Shown piece by piece: positions 1-11,455 of a DNA stretch of 64,000 nucleotides. The first letter of the stretch is position 1, and each line of letters opens with the position of its first letter. Below the pieces are notes generated by a model. That model saw nothing but the letters and a program-made list of their open reading frames with translations, ran no database searches and had not been told where the DNA came from. The translations under genes were made by a program, and so were the position numbers. The stretch comes from Cryptomeria japonica (lineage: Eukaryota; Streptophyta; Pinopsida; Cupressales; Cupressaceae), in NCBI RefSeq assembly GCF_030272615.1, contig NC_081412.1, positions 672,168,852 through 672,232,851 on the forward strand, read 5' to 3'.

Positions 1-3000
1 GGTGTCCTATAACCTTTTAGGACACCATATGACTCCTTAAAACACTATATGGTGTTGTTATGGGTTGTATGGTGTCCTAAGGGGTCATATGGTATTGTAT
101 GACCCCTTAGGACACCATATGGTGTCAATAGGGATTATATGGTGTGCTAAGGGGTCATAAGACATCATATGACCACTAAGGACACCATATGACACCTAAG
201 GTATCGTTAGGGGTTATATTGTGTCCTAAGGGGTCATGTATAGTGTCATATGACCCCTTAGGACACCATATGGTTTCATCATGGATTGTATGGTGTCCTA
301 AGGGGTCATATGTTATCATATGAACCCTTAGGACACCATACGACCCCTTCATGTAACATCATATAACCCTTTCAGACACCATATGACCCCTTAGGTATCG
401 TTAGGGGCCATATTGTGTCCTAAGGGGTCATATGGTGGCTCGTGACACCATGTGAACCCTTAGGATACCATATCATGTTGTTATGGGTGTTCTTGTGTTT
501 GAAGGGGTCATACGTTGTTATATGACCCCTTAGGATACCAGATGACCCCTTAGGACACCATATGATGTCTTAAGGGGTTGTATGGTGTCCTAAGGGGTCA
601 TATGGTGTCCTATGACCCCTTAGGTGTCGTCAGGGGTCGTATTGTGTTCTAATGGGTCATATGGTGTCCTATGACCCCTTAGGACACCATATGACCGCTT
701 AGGACACTATATGGTGCTATGGGTCGTATGCTATCCTAAGGGGTCATATGGTGTCCTATGACACCTTAAGATACCATTTTGTGTTGTTATGTGTCATATG
801 GTATTCTATGACTCCTTAGGATACCATATGACCCCTTAGGACACCCTATGGTGTCGTTAGGGGTCGCATGTTGTGCTAAGGAGTCATATGGTGTCCTATG
901 ACCCCTTAGGTGTCATTGGGGTTTATTTTATGTCCTAAGGGGTTGTATTGTGTCCTATGGGGTTATATGGTGTCGTATGACCCCTTAGGACACTATATAA
1001 TGCCATTAGGGGTCATATTATGTCCTAAGGGGTCATATTGTGTCTTATGACCCCTTAGGACACCACATGGTGTTGTTATGGGTTGTGTGGTGTTCTAATG
1101 GGTCATATGGTGTTTTATGACTCCTTAAGATACCATATTATGTTGTTATGGGTTGTATGGTCTCCTAAGGGGTCATCTAGTGTCATTATGCATCATATGG
1201 TGTTATAAAGGGTCATATGGTGTCTCATGAACCTTTAGGACACCATATGACACCTTAGGACACCATATGATGTTGTTATAAGTCTTATGGTGTTCTAAGG
1301 GGTCATATAGTGTTCTATGAGCCTTTAGGACATCATATGGTGTCGTTAGCAGTCGTATGGTGTGTTAAGGGGTCATATGGTATCCTATGACCCCTTAGGA
1401 CACCATATGACCCCTTAGGTATTGTTAGGGGTCATATTGTGTCCAAACAGGTGGTATGGTGTCCTATGACCCCTTAGGACACCATATGGTGTCGTTAGGG
1501 GTTGTATGGTATACTAAGGGGTCATATTGTGTCCTAAGGGGTCAAAAGACATCGTATGACCCCTTAGACACCATATTATCCATTAGGTTTTGTTAGGGGT
1601 CATACTATGTCCTAAGAGGTCATATGGTGTCCCATGATCCTGTACAACATCATATGACCCCTTAGGACATCATATGGTGTCGTTATGGGTCTTATGGTGT
1701 CCTAAGGGGTCATATGGTTTTCTATAACCCCTCTGGACACTATATGACCCCTTAGGATATTATATGACCCCTTAGGATACCATATGACCCCTTGGAACAC
1801 CATATGGTGTTGCAAGGAGTCATATGGTGTCCTAAGGGGTCATATGGTGTCCTATGAACCCTTAGGACACTATATGACCCATTAGGTGTCATCAGGGGTC
1901 TTATTGTGTCTTAATGGGTCATATGGTATCGTATGACCCATTAGGACAACATATTCTTGGGAGACTATATGGTTCTATGGGTCATATTGTGTCCTAAGGG
2001 GTCATATGGTGTCCTTTGACACCTTAGGACACCATATGACCCTTAGGATACCATTTGGTGTTGTTATGTGTTGTATGGTGTCTTATGATCCCTTAGGTGT
2101 AATTAGGGTTTATTCTATGTCCTAAGAGGTTGTATTGTGTCCTAAGGGGTCATATGGTGTCCTATGACCCCTTAGGACATTATATGACATCATTAGGGGT
2201 CATATTATGTCCCAAGGAGTCATATTGTGTCGTATGACCCCTTAGGATGTCACATGGTGTCATTATGGGTCATATAGTGTTCTAAGGGATCATATGGTGT
2301 TCTATTACCCCTAAGAACACTATTTTTATGTTGTTATGGGTCGTATGGTCTCCTAAGGGGTCATATGGTGTCCTATGACCCCTTAGGACACCGTATGGTT
2401 TCTTTATTCATCGTATGGTGTCCTAAGGGGTCATATAGTGTTTTATGACCCCTTAGGACACCATGTGACCCCTTAGGACGCCATATGGTGTCATTAAGGG
2501 TCATATGGTGTGCTAAGGGGTCATATGGTGTCCTATGACCCTTTAGAACACCATATGACCCCTTAAGTATTGTTAGGCTTCATTTTGTGTTGTTAGGGGT
2601 CATATGGTGTCCTATGACCCCTTAGGACACAATATGAACCCTGAGGTGTTGTTAGGGGTCATATTGTGTCCTAACGGGTCATATAGTGTCCTACAACCCC
2701 TTTTTTGTGATTCTATTATGTGCTAAGGGGTCATATTGTGTCCTAAAGATTCCTAGGACATCATATAACCTCTCAGGACACCATATGACCCCTTAGATAT
2801 TGTCAGGGGTTAATATTGTCTCCTAAGGGGTCATATGGCGTCTCATGACACCAAATGACCCCTTAGGACACCATATCATGTCATTATGAGTCTTCTTGTG
2901 TTCTAAGGGGTCATATAGTGTTCTAAGGGGTCATATGGTTTTATATGACCCCTTAGGACACCATATGGTGTCATAAAGGGTTGTATGGTATTATAAGGTG

Positions 3001-4875
3001 TCATATGGTGTTCTATGGGGTCATATGGTTTTGAATGACCCTGTAGGAGACTATATGATGTTGTTAGGGGTCATATTATGTCCTAAGAGGTCATATTGTG
3101 TCTCATGACCCCTTAGGACATGACATGGTGTCCTTATGTGGTCTATGGTATTCTAAGGGGTCATATGTTGTTCTATGATCCTCTAAGACACCATATTATA
3201 TTTTTATTCGTCATATGGTCTCCTAAGGGGTCATATGGTGTCCTATGACCCCTTAGGACACCATATGACCCCTTAAGACACCATATGGTATAATTATGTG
3301 TCGTATGGTGTCCTAAAGGGTCATATGGTGGTATATGACCCCTTCAGACACCATATGATCCCTTAGGACACCATATGGTGTCGTTAGGGGTCGTATGGTG
3401 TGCTAAGGGGTCATATGGTGTCCAATGACCCCTTAGGACACAATATGACCCCTTAGTACACCATACAGTGTCCTCAGGGGTCATATGGTGTCCTATGACT
3501 CCTTAGGACATAATATGACCCCTTGGGTGTTTTTAGGGGTCATATTGTGTCCTAAATGGTTATATGGTATCCTATGACCCCTTAGGAAACCATATGGTCT
3601 CGTTAGGGGTTGTATGGCATGCTAAGGGGTCATATTGTGTTCTAAAGGTTCCTAGGACATCATATAACCCCTTAGGACACCATATGACCCCTTAGGTATC
3701 ATTAGGAGTCATATTGTGTCCTAAAGAGTCATATGGTGTCCCATGACACCATATGACCCCTTAGGACACCATATCATGTTGTTATGGGTCTTCTTGTGTT
3801 CCAACGGGTCGTATGGTGTTATATGACCCCTTAGGAAACTATATGGTGTCGTAAAGGGTGGTATGGTGTCGTAAGGGGTTGTATGGTGTCCTAAGGGGTC
3901 ATATGGTGTCCTATGACCCCTTAGGACACTATATGACATTGTTAGGGGTCATATTATGTCCTAAGGGGTAATATTATGTCTTATGACCCCTTAAGACACT
4001 ACATGGTGTCATTATGGTTTGTATTATGTTCTATGGGGTCATATGGTGTTCTATGATCCTCTAAGACACCATATTATGGTGTTATGGGTTGTATGGTCCT
4101 CTAAGGGGTCATATGGTGTCTTATGACCCCTTAGGACACCATATAGTGTCATGATGTGTCGTATGGTGTCCTAAGGGGTCATAGGGTGTTCTATGACCCC
4201 TTAGGACACCATATGACCCCTTAGGACACCATATGGTGTTATTAGCGGTCATATGGTGTGCTAGGGGGTAAAATGGTGTCCTATGACCCCTTAGAACACC
4301 ATATGACCCCTTAGGTATCGTTAGGTGTCATTTTGTATCGTTAGGGGTCATATGGTTTCCTATGACCCATTAGGACACAATATGACCCCTTAAGACCCCA
4401 TATAGTGTCGTTAGGGGTCATATGGTGTCCTATGACCGCTTAGGACACAATATGACCCCTTAGGTGTTGTTAGGGGTCATATTGTGTCCTAATGGGTCAT
4501 ATGGTGTCCTACGACCCCTTAGGACACCATATTGTGTTGTTAGGGGCTGTATGGGTTTCTAAGGGGTCATATTGTGTCCTAAAGGTTCCTAGGACATCAT
4601 ATAACCCCTTAGGACACCATATGACCCCTTAGGTATCGTTAGGGGTCATATTTTGTCCCGAGGGGTCATGTGGTGTCTCCTGACACCATATGACCCCTTA
4701 GGACACCATATCATGTCGTTATGGGTCTTCTTGTGTTATATATGACCCCTTAGGATACCATATGACCCCTTCGGACACCATAAGGTGTCTTAAGGGGTCG
4801 TATGGTGTTCTAAGGGGTCATATGATGTTTTATGACCCCTTAGGACATGATATAACCCATTAGGAGACCATATAC
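1..4875. repeat. Bidirectional 20-bp minisatellite array
   Basis: The whole stretch is made of variants of one ~20-bp word, GACCCCTTAGGACACCATAT, and its reverse complement ATATGGTGTCCTAAGGGGTC, mixed in both orientations. Neighbouring opposite units make perfect or near-perfect hairpins, and CATATG occurs at most unit borders. Common variants carry GTGTCGTTAGGGGTC or GGTATCGTTAGGGGTC. A looser higher-order period of about 0.9-1.2 kb can be followed through marker variants. The array runs off the left edge and stops near 4875, where ordinary sequence starts. Open frames inside it are by-products of the repeat. I do not recognise the family. Confidence 0.93.
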
Positions 4876-5022
4876 ACTAAGTTTCAAATAAGAAGAGATA
4901 TAAGGGTGAAAAGAGATGAAGAACTAAAGAGAAGGAAAAGAACTAAAGGACAAGGACATATATATATATTAAGGATTATGAAGTGAGAGGGAGAAAAACT
5001 AAAGGACAAGGATGGATAGAAA
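4876..5022. other. Short purine-rich spacer
   Basis: This is AG-rich spacer between the 20-mer array and the copia LTR. A phrase close to AACTAAAGGACAAGGA occurs twice, near 4930 and 4997. Nothing coding is seen. Confidence 0.5.
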
Positions 5023-6491
5023 TGTTGGCATTCCAATTACAATGAGAGATTATTGGCATTTCAATAAGGATATTAAGAAGGTTATTGATGACTATAGATA
5101 TAACTAATTAAGGATGTTCACTGTCTTAATATTATTATTTTTTCATTGATATCAAGAAATTGATTTTCTGATTTAGTATGATGTTGCCATATCTTAAGAA
5201 GTATGTTTTTGAAAAGAGTTAAGATGTCGGTAAAAGACACAAAAAGAATGTGATGAATAAGGGGAGGAATAAGTTATTCAATGGGAAACTATTACCGAGT
5301 TAGACAATGATGAGATCATGATGTTTAGATTGTTTTGATATCTTATATATGTTATTGATTGTAAGGTTAATACTATACTATGTTACCGAGCAAGGAACCT
5401 AGTCGGTAAACCCTAAGGTTATCGCTATTGGTTAATGAAGGCAGAATGTCTACCGAGTGAAGTTTAGTATTTACCAAGTTGCAATCGAGTAATAACAAAA
5501 TGCATTAAATGATTGAATGCGTTATTTAATGAAGGAAGCTGATGAGCTGGAGTTGATTAAATGATTGGTAAGCCATGCATAAAGTTTGTTAAGGATCTAT
5601 GGCAATGAAAGATTGGCAGGAAGATCTACAGCTTAGATTGAACCACAATACCTTAGCACAAGTTCTAAGAAATGTATGCAAGTTCCAAGGTGAGGTAAAA
5701 CATTTTCAGATCGAAGGATACATTGAACCTAGTCAAGAATGAACATCTGATGGCTATGATTGATCATGGGAAATGTGATCAAGGAGATTAAGCGGTTGGC
5801 AAATTGTTTATAAATAAGGAATTGTTGATAAATAATGTATGCGAGCAAGTGTAAGCATAGGGATGCTACATAGTGATTACCGAGCATAGAAGCTTGAAGA
5901 CCTATTTTGATAACAAAGTATAGAGCCTAGCAGAGGGACAAGATAAGTCCTATGACTAGATTGTATTGAGCAAATAAGAATCTTCTTTAGCATTTTTAGA
6001 TGTGAAGTTGCAGATATATTTTATTACTATTATTTTATGAAGTGACAGAAAATCTCTTAACTGAGTGGACATAACAGTCTTATTTGTAAAACCCTCTAGA
6101 AAGGTGACATTCAGATTGAGTGTTTGAAATCCTTTAACAAGGTCACCTCTAACAAGGTGAAGATCCTAACAGATCTGAGGGAAATCCCTTAACTGGGTCA
6201 CATCTAGCAATGTGTTTGTAATCTTTAACAAGATTTGGTTTTAACCGAGCATACTCTAGAAGAGTATATTTCTTAGTGGGTCTGAAATCCCACAGTGGTT
6301 TTTCCCTATTTGGGTTTCCACGTTAAATCTGGTGTTATATGTTTTGTGATCTTATCTATTTATGAGTTTGCATGTTTTACTGTTTTATTGATAAGATTAC
6401 CAAGGTTGAATCTATTGATTTTATGGAAGAGTAAGTTTGTATGATTCACCCCCCCCCTGTCATCTTGTTAGCTTAGCATCTGTACTAAACA
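5023..6491 (+). mobile_element. Copia-type LTR, with a decayed start of internal region
   Basis: The segment starts TGTTGGCATTCC and ends TACTAAACA, so it has TG...CA ends with the TGTT/AACA inverted tips usual in plant copia LTRs. Its last 250 bp share phrases with the copia LTR at 48355-49549: a 'CCCACAGTGGTTTTTCCC' block, a 'GGGTTTCCACGTTAAATCT' block and a C-run after GATTCA. Immediately downstream, TTAGTATCAGAAC resembles a decayed copy of the initiator-Met primer site TGGTATCAGAGC, so this is a 5' LTR whose internal part is mostly gone, not a clean solo LTR. No matching 5-bp target duplication was found. The left edge is inferred from the TGTTGG start. Confidence 0.62.
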
Positions 6492-6529
6492 TTTAGTATC
6501 AGAACTATCAAGAAAGAGGTAGACATATC

Positions 6530-7560
6530 TAGATATTAAAAAGGAGAGAGGATGATAGAGATAAAAAATGAAGATAAATGGAGAGGGAGATGAATAGATA
6601 TAGAGAAAGAGAGAGGTAAAGACAAAGATAAATATATGAAGAGATGGAGGAAAAAGGATAGAGAGGGGTGAAGAGAGAGATAAAAAAAAGGAAGAGATAG
6701 AGAGATATAAAGGAAGAGAAATATCAATAGATAGAGAGATATAGATAGTGCAAGAGAGTGAGAAAGAGAGATAGAGATTATAGATAGGGATAGATAGAGA
6801 GGGAGAGAGAGAAAGACGAAGATATAGAGCTATGTAAAGGCACTATAGAGAAGGATGTGGGGAGAGAGCCAGATAAATATAAATATGGAGAAAATAAAGA
6901 GATAAAGGTAGAGAAAGGGAAAGATACTTCAAGAGGGAAATAGAGGAAGAGACAGAGGAGTAGATTAATCATGTATAGAGGAAGATATATAAAGATAGGG
7001 GAACATATAAAAAGAGAGATTGATAGGGAAAGAGATGGAGATGTGAAGATGGAGATAGAGATAGAAATGGATAGAAAGTGATAGAGAGAGTAAGACAAAT
7101 GGAGGGAGAGATAGTGTGAATAAGTGAGATTTAGAGATAATGAGATATAAATATACATGAAGATAGATCTATAGGGATATAAAGATAGAGGGGACAAGAT
7201 ATGGAGAAAATGGAGGTAATAGAGACAAGTAATATATAAGTATAGTTAGGATAAGGTAGAGGAGGGAGATAAATAGAGTGACGAGAGATTATTAGAGAGA
7301 AATATAGAAATAAGGAGTGACAATGATGGAGTGGGAGAGGGAGAGATAGGAATAGAAAGATGAAGATATATGCAGAGATGCATGTAACTTGGGAATTTAT
7401 TTATCTAGATGGGATGAGAAAATAAGTGACATAAGTAGTGAAGAAAGAGATAGATAAAATATATTATATAAGTATAGATAGACAAGTGATAGATAAAAGA
7501 GGTGATAGGAAAAAAAAAGAAAAAGAGAGACTTTGTATGCAAAATTTGTGAGTATTTAAA
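6530..7560. repeat. Purine-rich low-complexity block (GA/GATA)
   Basis: About 1 kb is almost only A and G on the plus strand, built from GAGAGA, GATAGA and AGAGAT words with no clean unit. The minus strand reads as long Ser/Leu/Ile/Tyr-rich frames, which is what CT-rich low-complexity DNA gives in any frame; I do not call genes here. The gypsy element at 7596 inserted just after this block. A pyrimidine-rich counterpart lies at 37684-38560. Confidence 0.85.
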
Positions 7561-7590
7561 GTTTTAAAATTGAAGGACTGACTTCACATG

Positions 7591-7595
7591 ATTAT
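7591..7595. repeat. Target site duplication ATTAT (left)
   Basis: ATTAT directly precedes the left LTR and recurs directly after the right LTR at 23249-23253. A 5-bp duplication is the size expected for an LTR-retrotransposon integrase. Confidence 0.9.
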
Positions 7596-9040
7596 TGATG
7601 CCCTCCTAAATGGCACAAGGTTAGCAAATGATAAACAACACCAAAGACATGAAAACCGTTAGTGTTAATCAATCTAAAACTAAACTATGAAGGCATACCA
7701 AAAGAGACACAAAAGACATGCTAATCTATCTAATAAACAAAACACAGATTATGAGGCATCTCCAACTGCCTCTTAGCATGGCTTTAGCTTCTTCTCCCTT
7801 GTTCCTCTTGTCTCCAAGTTCCAAAATAGTGTAGCTCTCAGCAGCTTTTTGCACTATGGATGCTTATGGAGGATTGAGATTATAGTATAGCTCTAAATGT
7901 GAAATGAAAAGCTAATACTAATCTATTGATGCTAAAATGATATATTTTACCAAAAAGACAAGATGTTAGATTGCTTATGCTAAATGCTCTCTAAAATTTC
8001 TATAGCTTAGATGCATACAAGTTTTCAGGATCTGGATTATGAAGGAATGAGCTCTATTTATAGGGAAAATGGAGCAATGGATGGTTGAGATTGAAAGATT
8101 CAATCAAGGGTTGAGTTTGAAAGTTGGAGATCCATGTGCACAATTGGCACCAATGAAATGGTGACAAGTGTCAACATAAGGTTGGGTTGAGAAAAGAGGT
8201 TGGAGGCATTAAAGGCCCGAGAAGACCTCATGGTTATCTAAAGGCTAAGGGTCAAGTCTAAATTAAGATTACCCATTGAATTAAGAGTTAATCCAAGGAT
8301 AAACCTTTGTGCAAATGATTAAGAGATAATCATGGTCAAAGCATTAAAGGCTTGATGAGACCCTTGGGTTGAGTAGAGGTTGAGTCAAAACAAATGTTTT
8401 AACCATGTGGGAGAGTTGAATTAACCATTAATGGTTATTGGAGACTTTGGGGATTAAGTGGTTGAAAGTTGGAAGCCTTCAATGGTTATCAAAGACTTTG
8501 AGCCATTTAGTGGTTGAAGGTTGAAAGCCTTTAATGGTTATCAAAGACTTTTGAGGATTTTGAGAAGTGACTTCCCTTTGCTTAGGAATGTGACAATATT
8601 TAGGGGATGGATTAGGCTAATTAGGAAGGGGTTAGAAGAATCTAGAAGGGGATTAGATTTTTGCAAGTGGATTTGGTGGGTGAGGAAAAATAGGATTTTA
8701 TTTAAAATAAAAATTCATTTATTTCAAAATGTGTGCAAGTTGCATTTGTAGGAAAATGCAAGTGGGGTGGGGATAATGATTTAAATAAATGTTTTATTTA
8801 ATTTATTTAAAAGAGGAATAGGGGGATATAATTAAATAAATTGATTTTATTTATTTAATTGAATGGAATTTGATTTAATGAATTAATTAAAATAAATTGA
8901 ATAATTTATTTAATTAATAGAAGAATGTTTGGGGATGAATTCATTAAATATTAATTTAATTAACTGATGGCTAGTGGATTTTTAATCAAATAAATAGCGA
9001 ATATTTATTTAATTAAGCTGGACAGATTTGTGTGACTACA
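7596..9040 (-). repeat. 3' LTR of the Tat-like element (1445 bp)
   Basis: Read on the minus strand it starts TGTAGTCACACAAATC and ends GGGCATCA. It matches 21804-23248 over its full length with about 11 differences. The part next to the polypurine tract is rich in AATTAAATAAAT words. A short set of ~60-bp repeats (AATGGTTATCAAAGACTTT) lies at about 8420-8550. Confidence 0.95.
8054..8063 (-). promoter_or_regulatory. LTR TATA box
   Basis: The minus strand reads CTATAAATAG, followed by a C/T- and A-rich stretch suitable for a start site. The same word sits at the same place in the other LTR (22262-22271) and in the older LTR at 58700-58709. Confidence 0.6.
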
Positions 9041-9056
9041 TTTGCCCCTCTTTGAG
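9041..9056 (-). promoter_or_regulatory. Polypurine tract of the Tat-like element
   Basis: On the minus strand TCTCAAAGAGGGGCAAA abuts the TG start of the 3' LTR. This is the expected position for plus-strand priming. The same tract precedes the related LTR at 57262. Confidence 0.85.
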
Positions 9057-11455
9057 ACGGTGTGGTTTATCGCGTCGTTTCAAAGAAAGAAAAAATAGGT
9101 GTGAAGAAATGCCCCATAAAATGTAAATTTAATGGGTGGTATGCCCCCTCGAGAGATGGGCCGAAATTTTTTGAAAATCGGGCGATCTCTCAAAAAAGAA
9201 TGAAAAGTGGAGGGGAGGTAGAATAGAAGAAATTAGAACCAATGATGAAAGAATGGGAGAAAATGGAGTGAATATGAAGAAACAACAAGCCAGCGAGTAC
9301 CCTGAGGTCATGCAAGAGATACATAGTAGATGTAGTGTGGGGTTTGGATTGATGCTATACAATTGATCAAAATTGGTTGAACAATCTGGTGCAATCGGTT
9401 TAATTGCCCTGGTCAAGTCAAAGCGTGACAGTTGATGTCAGTTGGTCGCTTGGACATAATAAAGTCTAAGTAAGTGAATCAAAGTGACCTGATGTGACTT
9501 AGACAATTGATGTAATTGCCCAATGAAGTCAAGGTATATGAAGCAAAATACTCGGTGAGACGTAGACAATTGATGTAATTGTCCGTTGGATTGTGTTTGA
9601 TTGGTTGATCAATTAATAGTGTGTGCGTGTGATGGATGGTTGTGGGGAATCATGGCAGCCCCGTTGAGACTAGGTCATTATGATAAATGCCTGATGTAGT
9701 CTAGGATTACCATAATCGATTACCTGTTGAGACCCGAAGATACTTGATCAGAGTATCTATTGATAGTCTAGGTGTGTGTGAGTCAATGTACCTGTGTAGA
9801 CAAAGTAACTTGCTTGGCTTATTGGATGACTTAGCATAGGAAACACAATCCCTCCTATTTAGAGATGGATGGTGATGAACGTGGCTTGATTGGGTTGATT
9901 GAGAAACGATGTAGGGTATATGATGCTGATTATCGAGATGGGGAGGGTTGGGGGGGTTCGATGTTAGAAGAAATGGAGGACCTATGACTCATTCCTATGG
10001 AAGAAGAGGAAAATAGAGTATGCATTATTATGACTATGTATGCATGATATGTAGCTATTATGAATGTATTGATGGGTGGAATGCAACGAAATGCAATATA
10101 TACAGATGAGATGAGATGACGATCCATAGTGCTCTATTTTCATCATTGAGCTTTAAAATGTTGGAAGAGAATACAAGCATCTTGACATAATGATTCAAGA
10201 TGACCTGAGTATTCCTTTCATGGATTTTATATAGCAAGTTAATACAAGAAACTTGATATAATGGATCAAGTTGACCAGAGTATTGCTTGCGGAATAGACA
10301 AGGATTATCTCCGTTCATGCATGACTTGGATCGTCCTCCTTGATCTTAGGCTGATCATATCCTGAGACAAGTGCATACCGTACTAAGAGATAAAACCTTT
10401 ATCCAGTTTGGATGAGGTAGGAGGAACCAAAGGAAGAGCATTGTACCTGCAAACAAACAATATATACATAAAGAATAAAGAATATGGATCCTTGGTAATG
10501 GTTCATGCCCATATGGTCGAGGTATACGCTGTAGTCAGCAAGCCGTAATGATCTATGACTGCATTTTGCATAAGATCACGTAGCTTGGTGAACTTCCCAC
10601 GTAGACACCATTAGTACATGCCGTAGAACTTCATCGGAAATAATGCGCAAACGATACAAAACAATGCTGAAAGATGCCGATACAGACAAACGAATGATTG
10701 TACTCACAAATCAACCAAGTATTTGATAGCTTAACAGAATTTTCTTGTCAAAGAAAACGTCATCTTGTCTTTGTTTTGGTAAGGAAGGATGCATCCTTGT
10801 TGAAGACAGTTTGATTGTTGATGTTGATTGTGTGGTCGATTGGTAAATGGTCATTGTGTGAGTATTTTGTCAATGCTTGTTTTTGGTATCTGCATGGATG
10901 AGTATGTACAAGGTGTTGCCATGTGTTTAGTTTATTTTCGATGGTTTTTCATTGTTTTTGGATTTTGTATTGTTTTGAATGTTTTTGGTATGTTGTTGAG
11001 ACATTTTCCAATGTTTTTGGTATTTTTGATGATTGCCTGAATGACGAGCGTAATGACACATAAGACAATGTAGAATCCACTTCCATCAATAGGTTAAGGG
11101 TATTGCCCCCAGTTTTTAGACCTGACTATGAAAAGGTGGGATACTAGACGCATGGAGTATTTTCTTAATGACAGATGAATAACAAGCCATGGCTTTGGAT
11201 GGATGGATGTATGTATGAAGTAGATGTGATCGCAACAAGTCTGAAAGACAATGGAGCCATAGCCTTTACGAGTGGCACCTGTTTGCTAGGTTTTCACCAT
11301 CGTACTTACCCAAGGTGCCACCGGAGTGGTTGTTCACTGTTTGGATGCATGATTTTTCTTTACTTTTTTGAATGTTTTTGTATTTTCTTCAGGACATTTT
11401 TCTGAATGTTTTTGGTATTTTCTGATATGCAGGGGAGCCTGATGCTCTATACACC
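9057..11455 (-). other. Non-coding 3' region of the Tat-like element
   Basis: About 2.4 kb lies between the integrase end and the polypurine tract. It has no recognisable domain. Most of it is shared, in the other orientation, with 54840-57244 in the second gypsy copy. It holds scattered copies of a GAATGTTTTTGGTATTTT word (10970-11040 and 11360-11430), which is expanded into a 27-bp tandem repeat in the other copy. Several short frames are open in both copies, but I do not treat them as genes. Confidence 0.75.

Noticed and set aside
1-4875. CRISPR array
   Set aside because: Units are contiguous, in both orientations and degenerate, with no unique spacers and no cas genes; the context is a eukaryotic genome.
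6536-7197. Ser/Leu/Tyr-rich membrane-like proteins on the minus strand, and the similar frames at 37687-38691
   Set aside because: They arise from pyrimidine-rich low-complexity DNA, which rarely contains stop codons; several frames over the same DNA look alike.
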